Under the pieces are notes generated by a model. It ran no database searches. It saw only the letters and a list, made by a program, of their open reading frames with translations, and was not told the DNA's origin. A program made the translations under genes and the position numbers. From positions 1,674,001 to 1,738,000 of the forward strand of contig NZ_CP160452.1 in NCBI RefSeq assembly GCF_041295575.1: a stretch of 64,000 nt of DNA, read 5' to 3'. This document shows, piece by piece, positions 18,209-28,293 of the stretch (the first letter of the stretch is position 1; each line of letters begins with the position of its first letter). The DNA is from Sporosarcina pasteurii. GTDB taxonomy: Bacteria; Bacillota; Bacilli; Bacillales_A; Planococcaceae.

Positions 18209-19597
18209 ATGAAAATAAAATCAATTGAACAACTGAAACAAGGTTTTATCAAAAAAGAGTTTTCACCAGTTGAAATTACGAAAATTTTTCTAGAGCGCAT
18301 TGAAGCAACAAAAGAGTTAAATGCTTTTATCACTGTGACCGCAGAACAAGCACTCAAACAAGCGAAAATTGCTGAACAGAAGTATTTAGCGGGCGAAGCA
18401 TACGGGGTGCTTGAAGGCATTCCAATTACGTATAAAGATAATATTTATACGAAAAACATTCGAACGACTAGCGGTTCGCAAGTCGAGGAAGCGTTTATTC
18501 CGACTGAAAATGCACCTATTGTCACCCGTTTGCAAAAAGAAGGGGCTATCAATTTAGGTAAAGTGAATTTACATGAATATGCTTTTGGCATCACTTCTGA
18601 AAACCCTTTTTATGGCACTGTCCGAAATCCTTGGAACCAGGAATATACGGCGGGTGGATCAAGCGGTGGTTCTGCAGCTGCGGTAGCTGCTTCGCTTTGT
18701 ATGGCATCTATTGGAACTGATACGGCAGGTTCTATTCGAATTCCGGCTGCATCTACGGGAACAGTCGGGCTTAAACCTACATTCGGCTTACTTGATAACG
18801 ATCATGTGAGACAGATTTCTTGGACGCTTGACCATATCGGACCGATTACAAATCATATGACTGACTTAGGATTTATGTTAGAGGCGATGAGTGGCAAGCA
18901 GTATTCAGACGCATTTTCGGAAGATATACGAGGTGTTCGAATCGGTGTACCTAAAAACTATTTTAATGAGCAAATTGCGGATCATATGACAAAATCTTAT
19001 ACCGAAGCACTTCACCGTTTAGAAAAGCTTGGAGCAGTCTTAATTGAAATTGATGTACCCTTTTCTGAATCTGATTTATCTTGCTCAATGAGCATCGGCA
19101 TTACTGAATCAAGTCTTGTTCATGAAAAAACAATCAAAGAATCGCTTCATTTACTCGGACCTGATGTAAAAATGTCCTTAGAAAATAGCCACCAAATATT
19201 AGCCATTGATTATATAAAGGCTTTGAGGCGAAAAGAAGAGCTGTTTTTGAAATTTGAAAAGCTCTTTAAAGATGTCGATATTATCGCCACCCCAACTATC
19301 CCCGACACGGCACAAAAAATTGGTGTGCGAAAGTTTGAGATTAACGGTGTGATGGATAGTACGTTCCACGCCATGGTTCGTTTGCCTGCAGTCTTTAACT
19401 TTACAGGACAGCCAGCATTATCGATTCCTTGCGGGATTGCCCCGAACGGACTTCCGTTAGGACTTCAATTCGCGGCGGCAGCTTACAATGAAAGAATTTT
19501 GCTGAAAACAGGCTATGCTTATGAACAAGCTTATTTATCTTCATTTTACGACGAGCGAGAACGTACATTAGCCTCGCTTCAAACAGTAAATCAGTAA
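18209..19597 (+). CDS. Amidase-signature hydrolase (GatA-like amidase)
   Basis: Amide hydrolase with the Ser-cisSer-Lys triad: Lys in ITYKDNI (near residue 74), the GGSSGGSAAAVAA signature (about 149-161) and the nucleophile Ser in DTAGSIRIPA (near 174). About 463 aa from the ATG at 18209, which has GGGGGA 6 nt upstream. It resembles GatA, but there is no gatC or gatB beside it, so it is more likely a catabolic amidase than the tRNA amidotransferase subunit. Substrate unknown. Confidence 0.85.
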   Translation: MKIKSIEQLKQGFIKKEFSPVEITKIFLERIEATKELNAFITVTAEQALKQAKIAEQKYLAGEAYGVLEGIPITYKDNIYTKNIRTTSGSQVEEAFIPTENAPIVTRLQKEGAINLGKVNLHEYAFGITSENPFYGTVRNPWNQEYTAGGSSGGSAAAVAASLCMASIGTDTAGSIRIPAASTGTVGLKPTFGLLDNDHVRQISWTLDHIGPITNHMTDLGFMLEAMSGKQYSDAFSEDIRGVRIGVPKNYFNEQIADHMTKSYTEALHRLEKLGAVLIEIDVPFSESDLSCSMSIGITESSLVHEKTIKESLHLLGPDVKMSLENSHQILAIDYIKALRRKEELFLKFEKLFKDVDIIATPTIPDTAQKIGVRKFEINGVMDSTFHAMVRLPAVFNFTGQPALSIPCGIAPNGLPLGLQFAAAAYNERILLKTGYAYEQAYLSSFYDERERTLASLQTVNQ

Positions 19598-19602
19598 GCA
19601 AA

Positions 19603-19636
19603 AAACCCGAGACAACGAGTCTCGGGTTTTGTTTTC
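19603..19636 (+). terminator. Terminator of the amidase gene
   Basis: AACCCGAGAC/GTCTCGGGTT stem with a 5-nt loop followed by TTGTTTT. Confidence 0.85.
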
Positions 19637-19651
19637 AATGGAAGGCGTTAT

Positions 19652-20278
19652 TTAGTCGACTTCGTGATAAAGTTGTCTTAAAAAACTTTCCATAAAGTCA
19701 TGTCTTTCTTGCGCCAGTCGTATTCCTTCCGCAGTTACCATTAACCCTTTTATCTTTAACAACTTTTCATAAAAGTGTGTTACTGTGGCAACTTCTTTTT
19801 TCCGATATTCTTTTTCCGTCATTTCATCCCTTGGTACTTCGGATAAATCATATAACTTCCTCCCCTTTGCACCGCCAAACGCAAAAGCTCTTGCAATACC
19901 AATCGCCCCAATGGCATCTAATCGGTCGGCATCTCTCATAATCGCTCCTTCTATTGACGGAATTTCTTCTTCATTGCCTCCACTAAAAGACACAGCAGCA
20001 ATACAAGTTAAAATATCGCTTATGACAGCCGCATCGAGTTCATGGGCTTCTAAAATATCCTTCGCTGTAGGATTCTCCTCCGATAAGTACTTTGGATCAT
20101 CGATGTCGTGCAGTAATACCCCTAATTCGATGATAAACTCATCGGCCTGTGGCTCTGTTGCACTAATTTTTTTAGCATTACTTAAAACCCTATCGATATG
20201 TTGCATATCATGGCTTGCATCAAATTTACTGTATACTTGATAAGCCATTTCTCGACAGGACTGTATGACCTTTTCCAT
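19652..20278 (-). CDS. ypgQ: HD-domain phosphohydrolase (YpgQ-like)
   Basis: Metal-dependent HD hydrolase. B. subtilis YpgQ of the same family is reported to be a Mn-dependent pyrophosphohydrolase. Seen: H in SHDMQHIDRVL, HD in LLHDIDDPKY, and the distal Asp in RDADRLDAIGAIGIARAFAFGG, the hallmark of this subgroup. 208 aa. Monocistronic, convergent with the amidase gene. Confidence 0.85.
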   Translation of the reverse strand: MEKVIQSCREMAYQVYSKFDASHDMQHIDRVLSNAKKISATEPQADEFIIELGVLLHDIDDPKYLSEENPTAKDILEAHELDAAVISDILTCIAAVSFSGGNEEEIPSIEGAIMRDADRLDAIGAIGIARAFAFGGAKGRKLYDLSEVPRDEMTEKEYRKKEVATVTHFYEKLLKIKGLMVTAEGIRLAQERHDFMESFLRQLYHEVD

Positions 20279-20378
20279 GCGACCCCTCTTTTCTATTATT
20301 TTTCACCTAACAGTTAAAAACACATCTAGTAATAATTCACAATTTTCATTGCGCACAAGTCTGAAGTTTCTCATTTCA

Positions 20379-20407
20379 TTGACGCACTTTGTCGATTCGT
20401 GTATAGT
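20379..20407 (+). promoter_or_regulatory. Cold-shock gene promoter
   Basis: TTGACG (20379-20384), 17-nt spacer, TATAGT (20402-20407), leaving an untranslated leader of about 50 nt before the cold-shock gene. Confidence 0.7.
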
Positions 20408-20462
20408 TAAACCATCTAGGTAACATATTGGTAAGACATTGAAAGACTGAGGAGGAGCGTAT

Positions 20463-20675
20463 ATGCACCAAGGTAAAGTGAAATGGTTCAGTAATGAAAA
20501 AGGCTATGGCTTCATTGAAGCGGAAGACGGAGAAGATGTATTTGTCCATTTTACTGGCATAGTTGGGGAAGGTTTTAAAACGCTAGATGAAGGCGAATCA
20601 GTATCATTTGAAATCACTGATGGAAACCGAGGACCTCAGGCGGCCAATGTCACAAAATTAAATCAAGAAATTTAA
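20463..20675 (+). CDS. Cold-shock protein (CspA family)
   Basis: Single-stranded nucleic acid chaperone. Seen: OB-fold with RNP1 [18 protein letters not shown] (containing KGYGFI) and RNP2-like DVFVHF, with 70 aa overall. The start has a strong GAGGAG site. One residue longer at each end than typical Bacillus CspB, and rather acidic. Flanked by its own promoter and terminator. Confidence 0.95.
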   Translation: MHQGKVKWFSNEKGYGFIEAEDGEDVFVHFTGIVGEGFKTLDEGESVSFEITDGNRGPQAANVTKLNQEI

Positions 20676-20680
20676 ACTTC

Positions 20681-20717
20681 AATCCCGCTGACATACTCAT
20701 CGTCCGCGGGATTTTAA
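20681..20717 (+). terminator. Terminator of the cold-shock gene
   Basis: AATCCCGC / GCGGGATT stem (20681-20688 with 20706-20713), then TTTA. Confidence 0.75.
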
Positions 20718-20902
20718 TGTGAGCGCTTATTCATTTCTTCACCTAATAACCGAATTTGCTCACCTACAGTACATTCTTTTATGCAAAACCTGTGCGCGGC
20801 TCTCTTGCCCTTATCTTTTGCCAATGCTTTTTTCAATAAACAATCCATACAATATGTATCCATAATGGTATCGATTTCATTCATGACATTTAATCGTTCC
20901 AA
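20714..20902 (-). CDS. ypeQ: Small zinc-finger protein (YpeQ-like)
   Basis: About 62-aa protein with a likely Zn site: TYCMDCLLKK and FCIKECTVGEQI (CxxC ... CxxxC). Function unknown. The start chosen is TTG at 20902 with GGGGG 8 nt upstream; the next in-frame ATG (20884) would give a slightly shorter form. Synteny with ypdQ supports the YpeQ name. Its end meets the cold-shock terminator. Confidence 0.75.
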   Translation of the reverse strand: MERLNVMNEIDTIMDTYCMDCLLKKALAKDKGKRAAHRFCIKECTVGEQIRLLGEEMNKRSH

Positions 20903-21009
20903 AAACATGGCCCCCTTGCTAACAGCTTTTTTGATTAACACTGAACAACCAATTATAGTAGTAGAATACTCGATATGTTAAAATATAAACTTATTTTGAG
21001 GTGATCGAT

Positions 21010-21396
21010 TTGATTGAACTGTATGTTGATGGTGCAAGTGCAGGAAATCCCGGTAAAAGTGGAATCGGCATTTTTATTAAAGGAGAAGGACATCATATTC
21101 AGCTTTCTGAAAAAATTGCCCCAACTGATAATCATTCCGCTGAATTTCAAGCACTCATTCGCGGTTTAGAAGAAACGGCAAAGCTGACGACGGGAATTGT
21201 TTCCGTTCGTTCCGACTCACAAATTGTTGTATCGGCAGTTGACAATGAATTCGTAAAAAACGCTACATATAAAAAGTATTTAGCCGAAATTTTAACGATT
21301 GCAGAGCAGTTTGACTACTTTTTTATTAAATGGATTCCTACTGCGGAAAATCGGGCAGCCGATGCATTGGCGAAAAAAGCTTTACATATGCCGTGA
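21010..21396 (+). CDS. ypdQ: RNase H-like protein (YpdQ-type)
   Basis: Ribonuclease HI-fold protein, expected to cut RNA in RNA-DNA hybrids if active. Catalytic acids are visible: Asp in ELYVDGASAGNPG, Glu in HSAEFQALI, Asp in VRSDSQIV and Asp in RAADALAKKA. No N-terminal hybrid-binding domain. The start is TTG at 21010 with GAGGTG 6 nt upstream, giving MIELYVDG, as in B. subtilis YpdQ; GTG 21001 lies within that site. Confidence 0.88.
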   Translation: MIELYVDGASAGNPGKSGIGIFIKGEGHHIQLSEKIAPTDNHSAEFQALIRGLEETAKLTTGIVSVRSDSQIVVSAVDNEFVKNATYKKYLAEILTIAEQFDYFFIKWIPTAENRAADALAKKALHMP

Positions 21397-21470
21397 TCGA
21401 TATTTGTCACGGAAGAGTTAGGAAGGTTCACTTCCCCCTCTTCTGTGACTATATTCACCCCTCATTCTCA

Positions 21471-22061
21471 CTATGCTTTATAAAAAGTGACGGTTTTTTT
21501 GTCCGCCTCATATAGTACCCATTCTCGTTCCCCAACAACTGCACCAACATTGACCATAACCTGTTCACCATTCACGTCATACGGATGATCCCACACTATT
21601 TTTTGCTGGTTACCATCGATTGTTAAGATTGAAGTATGGCTATGACCATAAAACACAAGTGGATCATTCACTTCCGCAGCAATGAGCGACCAAGGTTCCC
21701 CGCCCCATTTCCACTGATGTCCATGAATCACTTGAGCATTTTCAATCATGATCGTCCCAGGGAGTTCAACCAATTTTTCACGTAATGGATTGTTTGTTTC
21801 TGTAATTTGGATAATCCGTTCCTCTTGATTTCCTTTCACTGAGGGAAAAGTCAATCTTGTTTCAAATCCGTCCGGGTTCAGCATGACTTGATTCAATTCG
21901 GTGAATTTTTTATCCGTTATATCTTTTTTACTAATTGTACATTCAAATAGATCACCTGTACCAATTAACTTTGCCTCTGGTGAGATGTGCTCTATATGTT
22001 CGAGCACTTGATCTAAATCTTCTATCGAAGAATGAATATCCCCAAATATAGCGTATTTCAA
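21471..22061 (-). CDS. Metallophosphoesterase
   Basis: Calcineurin-like phosphoesterase of YfcE/ApaH-type fold. Seen: metal ligands in FGDIHSSIEDL, GTGDLFEC, VKGNQEERI and the His pair in VIHGHQWKWGG and FYGHSHTSIL. Start at TTG 22061 gives MKYAIFGDIHSS and 196 aa, and it lies 20 nt after the sulfurtransferase stop, so the two are probably cotranscribed. Substrate unknown. Confidence 0.85.
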   Translation of the reverse strand: MKYAIFGDIHSSIEDLDQVLEHIEHISPEAKLIGTGDLFECTISKKDITDKKFTELNQVMLNPDGFETRLTFPSVKGNQEERIIQITETNNPLREKLVELPGTIMIENAQVIHGHQWKWGGEPWSLIAAEVNDPLVFYGHSHTSILTIDGNQQKIVWDHPYDVNGEQVMVNVGAVVGEREWVLYEADKKTVTFYKA

Positions 22062-22081
22062 CTCTTCACTTCCTATACCTT

Positions 22082-22912
22082 TTATTGCGGTTTTATTACG
22101 CCAACAGGTGCATCTACTTTTGATACCCAATCACTATAACTACCAACGTACAGGCGTATATTTTCATAACCATGATGGGCTAGCATAGCATATAGCGGCG
22201 TTGCAGTCACGCCACTTCCACAATAAACGGTTACTTCTTGTTTGTCACCGACTAATTGTCCAAGTTGTTCTTGCAATTGATTGTCTAAGCGATAGACGCC
22301 GTTTTCCTTTAATTGTTCCCAGTCAAAGTTCAGCGCGCCGGGAATATGGCCTGCAATCCGGTCAAGTGGCTCCGTTTCACCACGATACCTTATCGCAGCA
22401 CGTGCATCGATAAGGGTATTATCTCGTTTTCCGTCAACTGTTTCTTCGACATACTGCCTAGATGCATAAATTGACTCATTCCAGTTCGGTGTAACAATCG
22501 TCCTTTTAATTTGAGGCTTCTCGCTATCAATCGGAATACCTGCCGCCTTTAATTCCTCAAAACCTTCCAATAAAATATAGGCCTGTTTGAAACCCGCATA
22601 TTGGAGTATCCACCAAGCGCGGGTCGCAAATGGACTACCGCCGTCATCATACACAATAATCTGGTCATCCAGTGCCAAGCCACTTCTTTCAAATAATTCA
22701 ACAAGCGCTTCTTTTTGTGGAAGTGGTTGACGTCCCCCTGAGTCATGAAGATTTGATAGATCATCGTTCAAATCCCAGTGCACCGCATTTTTCACATGTG
22801 CTTCCTCATATTTCCTCTTACCTTCTACCGGATCTTTTAAGGAGAATCGTGCATCTATCCATTTATATGAAGCATGATCAATATTTTCCAAGGAAATAAA
22901 TACATATGACAT
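22082..22912 (-). CDS. Sulfurtransferase (tandem rhodanese, SseA-like)
   Basis: Thiosulfate or 3-mercaptopyruvate sulfurtransferase. Two rhodanese modules: an inactive N-terminal one (ARFSLKDPVEGKRKYEEAHVKNAVHWD) and a C-terminal one with the active loop VYCGSGVTATP around Cys, in the style of mercaptopyruvate enzymes (CGSGVTA). 276 aa is typical. Only one nucleotide separates its start from the dynA stop, so it probably belongs to the dynA transcript. Confidence 0.9.
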   Translation of the reverse strand: MSYVFISLENIDHASYKWIDARFSLKDPVEGKRKYEEAHVKNAVHWDLNDDLSNLHDSGGRQPLPQKEALVELFERSGLALDDQIIVYDDGGSPFATRAWWILQYAGFKQAYILLEGFEELKAAGIPIDSEKPQIKRTIVTPNWNESIYASRQYVEETVDGKRDNTLIDARAAIRYRGETEPLDRIAGHIPGALNFDWEQLKENGVYRLDNQLQEQLGQLVGDKQEVTVYCGSGVTATPLYAMLAHHGYENIRLYVGSYSDWVSKVDAPVGVIKPQ

Positions 22913-22913
22913 A

Positions 22914-25900
22914 TTACACCAGCTCCTTCACTTGAATTTTTTCATAAAGAGCACGCCATGCTTCAAGTTTTTCATCTTCTTCAAGCAATTCTTTTTCCGA
23001 ATGCATTTGATTCATACATTCTGTAAGTAAATGACGTTGCAAGTTTTCCGCTTCCCTTTGCATCCACTCGCGTTGCCAGTGCTCAAATTTTTCTTTCATT
23101 TTATCTAAATAAATCACCGTATCATTTTTCAGTAATTCTTCGAGATGGACTTTTAACTTTTCACGGTCTCCTTTTTCAAAGAAAGAACGTTCATTCTTAT
23201 AAAATTTATTTGCACTTCTATAAACCATTGCATCTGGAAAAGGTATTTCAAACGATAGCAATTCACCTTCCACTGGTTCATAGACAATTGGAGAAAGTGT
23301 TTCGTCCAATTCTTTAAGTGCTCTCGCTTCTACTCTTTGACGTTCCGCTAATTGTTTCGTCATAAACTTTAATAACCTTAAATTGGTTACTTTCATTTCT
23401 TGCGTCACATCAAATCCTACCATTCCAACAAGGTCATCTAATGCAACTGTCAACGCTTGTTCAGCCGACTTATGCATAAAGATGGACGGATTGTACGCTT
23501 CTCTAAAGAAATCATGAAATCGAAGAAATACACGTTGTAATACATAGTGGAGTAACTCGCTCGATTCATTGAGCGCATTTTGAATCAGGACATCTCCAAA
23601 TCCTCTTTCATATCTCGTTTGTATATCCTTTTCAATGACTGCCAACTCTTGAAGACGCTCGGATTTTCGTGACCGGTTTACTTCTGTTTGTTTAATTAAC
23701 AAGGCGAGACGTTCAATCGTTTTCTCAGTTTCCTCTTGTAATCCTTGTACAGCAAGCCCTGTTAAATCATGCGCAAGAAAATCGTGAAACTCCTCTTCAA
23801 AATCTTCCATAAATGGTTCTGGACGATTTTCTATTTTAGCCTCTAGGGCATCAATACTCGACAATCCATGGACACGCGGGTGGCGTATGCCGAACTGTTG
23901 GAGTTCCTGCGTAACATACGATTTCACCGCATTTGCTTCTTCTTCGTCTTTCGCTAAATCAATCGCATTCACAATAAAAAACATTTTATCTAACTCAAAT
24001 GCATCTTTCACGCGGCCAAGTTGTATTAAAAACTCTTGGTCCGCCCGTGCAAAAGCATGGTTATAATACGTAACGAAAAGAATGGCATCTGCATTTCGAA
24101 TATAATCAAACGCAACATCTGTATGCCTAGCGTTAATTGAGTCAGCCCCAGGTGTATCAACGAGCGTAATACCTTGTCTTGTTAGCGGACAGTCGTAGTA
24201 AAAATCGATGGATTCTACAAAACAACTGCGCTCTTCCTCCGCAACAAAACGAACAAATTCTTGTCGGTCCACATGTAGTATTTCACCTAGTTGCGGATAA
24301 AACGTTTCATACCCTTTACTAAACGCAGTAATGAATGCTTTATGGATTTGTTGTTTTTCATCGGTCAACTGTGCATTGATAGCTAACTCAACTTTTTCAA
24401 AAGCTTCTTCAAGTGTCGTAATATGAATATCCAAAGCTTCGAATGAACGGATAATATCTTCAGTCATACGATCAGCCGTTTTCAGAATAACATCCGCCAT
24501 CCCGTGTGCTTTATCTTCCATAATAGGTCGAATCCGATTAATTGTCGCCGTCGTTGGGTTGGGTGATACAGGCAGAATTTTCTCTCCAATTAACGCATTC
24601 GAAAATGAGGATTTCCCAGCACTGAAAGCACCAAACAACGCGACTGTAAACGATTGATCTTGTAAACGGCTTGCTTTGTCATGTAAATAATTGGCCACTG
24701 ACGAAAAGCTATCCTCGCCTTGCAATACATCTGCAACATGAAACGCCTGTTCAATCGCATTTTCAGCGGGAATGTACATAGTTTCTTCTGTAGGAACGCT
24801 TGTTGAAGTAGCTTCCTCAACAGGCACCGTATGCTCTTCAACTTCTTCTTCTATTTCTTCTGTAAGATGAAGTTCCAGTTCTTCTTCCCACTGTTGAATA
24901 AATTTTTCACGCGCTTCCATTATTGCAAATGGAGGATTGCTAATCGTGCCATCCATATTCTCCAATTTCGTTAAGTACTGGTCGACGATTGTAATCGCTT
25001 CAACTTTTTCATTTAAGATTTGGAGTTGATGTGTAAACTTTTCAGATGTATGGCTGCCCGTGTTTTCCACAATCTCTGCCATTTCTGATTTCCAATCTTC
25101 TGTTAAGCGGCGGTATGCCAATTGAATGTTGGTCTTCATCTGGCTCGCATAATTTAAAATCGTATCCCCTGTTATGACATCTGCAGGTTGAAATTGGTTT
25201 TCAATGGCTGTTAAAGGAATGGTTAAATCCATTCCATCGATTGCCAATGAACGTTCGTCGGTCAATATGTTTGCTTCTTTCAACATTTTTTTCATTAACA
25301 ACCGTAAATGAACTTCAACTTGCGTATGTAACAAGTTCATAATATTTTCTTCAAACGCTTTTTTACGTTCAATTCGTGCTTCTTCTGTTTTCTTAGCCCC
25401 AAATAAGAAGCCTACTTTAAATCGACTAGACAATGACTCTAAATAACTTTTTAGCAATTCTCTCGTTTCATATGGAGTAATCGCCGCGTTTTGAATTAAT
25501 TCATTTCTCGCGCGATCAAAATCTTGCGCAAATGAATGATTTTGAACGACTGACATCGTCTTTTCCATTGCATCCGCCTCGTCGATAAGCTCAGCACGTT
25601 TTTCCCATTCATCCTCCAAAACAACCTCGGAGAACTGTTCTTTTGTTTCTTCTATTTTTTCTTGCAAATAGGTTCGATGCTCGTCTTTTAATTTCTCTAA
25701 AGTTTGCGTAGCATTTTCAATAAAATGTGTTTGCCAATTTCTCATTGCCCCATCGACGATTGCTTTCACTTTCAAAAAGTCATTATGTGGATGGTCGTGT
25801 TCCATTAGTGATGTATAAAAAATGCCTTTTGGTTCAACGCCCCACATGTTAAATGACTCCTGAACAGATTGCTTAAACTGTTCAAAAGGTAATTCACTTT

Positions 25901-26525
25901 CGCGATGTTTATCAATTTGGTTAATGATTAAATAAACATTTGGATTATAACGCATTAATTCTTTAGTAAAAGTAAAATTCAACTCAGATTGCACATGGTT
26001 GTAATCCATCGTATAAAAGACAAGATCTGCTAGGTGAAGCGCTGATTCAGTTGCGAGTCGGTGGCGATCATCCGTTGAATCGACACCCGGTGTATCCATT
26101 ACCGTGATGTCATCCGGTAGCATTGACTGTTGATGGCCAATTTCAATAAGAGATACAGCGTCCCCATTTTTACTAAATGATTTAACAGCTTCAGAAAAAC
26201 GATGTCCTGCATATTTGGCAGCTTTGCCATCCAGTAAATGAAGAATGGCATAATCTTCCGCAGCTTTACGGACCTTTACGATATTGGCGCTTGTCGGAAT
26301 CGGACTGGATGGTAATAAATCCCCACCTGTTAACGCATTGATCATAGACGATTTTCCAGCTGAAAAGTGTCCAGCGAAACCAATCATATATTCTTTTTTA
26401 CATAACTTCTCCCCAAAGTACATTAACTTCTCAAAACGTGTTTCATCATGATTCATTTCGAATAATTTCCCACAAGTGGCGGCCTGTTCTACAAGCTCTT
26501 GAAGTTTAACGTCAAAATTCGACAT
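22914..26525 (-). CDS. dynA: Bacterial dynamin-like protein DynA (two fused dynamin modules)
   Basis: Large GTPase that remodels membranes; B. subtilis DynA (YpbR) fuses membranes and helps cells survive membrane damage and phage. Seen: two complete GTPase modules in one chain, P-loops GHFSAGKSS near residue 55 and GAFSAGKSS near 637, each with DTPGVDST / DTPGADSI G3 motifs and NQID / NAID-like G4. A short acidic linker of Glu repeats precedes the second module (about 560-590). Length 1203 aa matches B. subtilis DynA. Terminated upstream of the sulfurtransferase start by no visible signal. Confidence 0.95.
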   Translation of the reverse strand: MSNFDVKLQELVEQAATCGKLFEMNHDETRFEKLMYFGEKLCKKEYMIGFAGHFSAGKSSMINALTGGDLLPSSPIPTSANIVKVRKAAEDYAILHLLDGKAAKYAGHRFSEAVKSFSKNGDAVSLIEIGHQQSMLPDDITVMDTPGVDSTDDRHRLATESALHLADLVFYTMDYNHVQSELNFTFTKELMRYNPNVYLIINQIDKHRESELPFEQFKQSVQESFNMWGVEPKGIFYTSLMEHDHPHNDFLKVKAIVDGAMRNWQTHFIENATQTLEKLKDEHRTYLQEKIEETKEQFSEVVLEDEWEKRAELIDEADAMEKTMSVVQNHSFAQDFDRARNELIQNAAITPYETRELLKSYLESLSSRFKVGFLFGAKKTEEARIERKKAFEENIMNLLHTQVEVHLRLLMKKMLKEANILTDERSLAIDGMDLTIPLTAIENQFQPADVITGDTILNYASQMKTNIQLAYRRLTEDWKSEMAEIVENTGSHTSEKFTHQLQILNEKVEAITIVDQYLTKLENMDGTISNPPFAIMEAREKFIQQWEEELELHLTEEIEEEVEEHTVPVEEATSTSVPTEETMYIPAENAIEQAFHVADVLQGEDSFSSVANYLHDKASRLQDQSFTVALFGAFSAGKSSFSNALIGEKILPVSPNPTTATINRIRPIMEDKAHGMADVILKTADRMTEDIIRSFEALDIHITTLEEAFEKVELAINAQLTDEKQQIHKAFITAFSKGYETFYPQLGEILHVDRQEFVRFVAEEERSCFVESIDFYYDCPLTRQGITLVDTPGADSINARHTDVAFDYIRNADAILFVTYYNHAFARADQEFLIQLGRVKDAFELDKMFFIVNAIDLAKDEEEANAVKSYVTQELQQFGIRHPRVHGLSSIDALEAKIENRPEPFMEDFEEEFHDFLAHDLTGLAVQGLQEETEKTIERLALLIKQTEVNRSRKSERLQELAVIEKDIQTRYERGFGDVLIQNALNESSELLHYVLQRVFLRFHDFFREAYNPSIFMHKSAEQALTVALDDLVGMVGFDVTQEMKVTNLRLLKFMTKQLAERQRVEARALKELDETLSPIVYEPVEGELLSFEIPFPDAMVYRSANKFYKNERSFFEKGDREKLKVHLEELLKNDTVIYLDKMKEKFEHWQREWMQREAENLQRHLLTECMNQMHSEKELLEEDEKLEAWRALYEKIQVKELV

Positions 26526-26630
26526 GACAATTCTATCCCTTCCCTATCATACTTTCTCTATCATACCATCTTTTAATTAGATTTTAATAATTATCATTTT
26601 TTAATCACTATTGTTAACGGCATAGCGCCT

Positions 26631-26677
26631 GATAAAAAAATAAGCCTCAAATACCTATGCAATTAGGTATCGAGGCT
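26631..26677 (-). terminator. Terminator of the carboxypeptidase gene
   Basis: AGCCTC..GAGGCT outer stem with an ATACCTA/TAGGTAT inner stem, followed on the minus strand by TTATTTTTTTA. Confidence 0.85.
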
Positions 26678-26689
26678 CTTTAACATTTA

Positions 26690-28189
26690 TTACAATTGAT
26701 ATAACGCTGAATATTTCTCTTCTAAATAATCCGCCAAATGCTTGGCGTTTAGTCCTTCACCAGTTGTATCTTGAATAATTTCAAGTGGCTTTTTCATTTT
26801 TCCGTATTGATGAACGTGTTCCGTCAACCATGCTAAAATCGGCTCAAACTCTCCTTTTTCGCAAAGTTCACCGAACTGTGGTAGATCTTTTACCATCGCA
26901 TTTTTTAATTGTGCCGCGTACATATACCCAAGTGCATAGGATGGGAAATAGCCGAACATCCCGCCAGACCAATGGACGTCTTGTAATACACCTTCCGCGT
27001 CATTTTCAGGTCGGATACCTAGATATTCTTCGTACTTATCATTCCATACTTGCGGTAAATCCTTCACTTTCAAGTCACCGTTAAATAATTCCTTTTCAAT
27101 TTCATAACGAATCATGACATGAAGTGGATACGTTAATTCATCCGCCTCAATGCGAATTAATGAAGGCTGCGCAACGTTAATTGCGCTTAAAAATTCTTCA
27201 AGCGACACGTTTCCAAACTGTTCTGGTGAGTGTGCTTGTAGGCTCTCAAAATTATATTTCCAAAACCCTTCATGATGCCCAATAAAATGCTCATAAAATA
27301 GGGATTGCGATTCATGAATCCCCATAGAAGTCCCGTCAGCTACCGGATAACCTTCTAATTTTTTATCGAAGTTTTGCTCATACAGTGCATGACCGCATTC
27401 ATGAATGGTGCCAAATATGCCTGAACGGAAATCATGTTCATCATAACGCGTTGTAATTCGCACATCTCCAGTATTAATGCCCATGGCAAAAGGATGCACT
27501 GTCTCGTCCAACCGGCCCGCGTCAAAATCATAACCGAGTTGTTCTAAGATTTTATAGTTGAATGCCTTTTGCTGTTCTTTTGGAAACTTTTCGAATAAAA
27601 ATGACGTATTCGGTTGATTATTTTGTGCACCAATCTTTTTGACAAGTGGAACAATCGTTTCTTTCAATTGACCAAACACTTCATCGATAATTTCTGTCGT
27701 AAGTCCAGGCTCGTATTGATCAAGTAAACGATTATAAGCATTCCCGTCTTTTTCGCCCCAGTATCCGATAAACTTCTTTGTCATTGCAACAACTTTTTCA
27801 AGGTACGGTAAAAACAGGTCAAAATCAGATTTTTCCTTCGCTTCTTCCCAAATTGCTTCCGATTCTGAACAAAGAACGACATATTCTTGGTATTCATCAG
27901 CTGGTATTTTCTTGCTAAGGTCGTACTCTTTTTGCACTTCTTCTACAGTTTTTAATACAATTGGATTTAAACCGTCTTTTTCATTTTGAAGTTCTGTCAA
28001 ATAGTTTTTCATTTCATCTGACGTGCTCATTTTAAATAATTCAGTGGATAATACCCCTACCGCTTCTGAACGCATTGGGATTCCCTTTTTGGGAGCCCCT
28101 GTACGCATATCCCAATACATAATGGAAACCGCTTCTTCATAGGCGCTCATTTTTTTTAATAAACTTTCAAATTTCTCAACTGTTGTCAA
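26690..28189 (-). CDS. ypwA: Carboxypeptidase Taq (M32 metallopeptidase, YpwA)
   Basis: Cytosolic zinc carboxypeptidase. Seen: HECGHALYEQ (HExxH zinc motif), DVRITTRYDEHDFRSGIFGTIHE, the downstream Glu ligand in MGIHESQSLFYE, and IRIEADELTYPLHVMIRYEIE, all M32 landmarks. Start at TTG 28189 with GGGAGG 9 nt upstream gives 499 aa, the family length; upstream ATG forms lack a ribosome site. Confidence 0.94.
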   Translation of the reverse strand: MTTVEKFESLLKKMSAYEEAVSIMYWDMRTGAPKKGIPMRSEAVGVLSTELFKMSTSDEMKNYLTELQNEKDGLNPIVLKTVEEVQKEYDLSKKIPADEYQEYVVLCSESEAIWEEAKEKSDFDLFLPYLEKVVAMTKKFIGYWGEKDGNAYNRLLDQYEPGLTTEIIDEVFGQLKETIVPLVKKIGAQNNQPNTSFLFEKFPKEQQKAFNYKILEQLGYDFDAGRLDETVHPFAMGINTGDVRITTRYDEHDFRSGIFGTIHECGHALYEQNFDKKLEGYPVADGTSMGIHESQSLFYEHFIGHHEGFWKYNFESLQAHSPEQFGNVSLEEFLSAINVAQPSLIRIEADELTYPLHVMIRYEIEKELFNGDLKVKDLPQVWNDKYEEYLGIRPENDAEGVLQDVHWSGGMFGYFPSYALGYMYAAQLKNAMVKDLPQFGELCEKGEFEPILAWLTEHVHQYGKMKKPLEIIQDTTGEGLNAKHLADYLEEKYSALYQL

Positions 28190-28293
28190 ATTGATTCGCC
28201 TCCCCTTTTCTCGTAACATCGTACCATAATTCATATAAATCTTACTATTCTCACATGTATTTCCCGCTAGATTTCTTGTTCAGCTAGTGCACA

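Noticed and set aside
18209..19597. GatA subunit of the Glu-tRNA amidotransferase
   Set aside because: No gatC or gatB is adjacent, and the gene stands alone with its own terminator.
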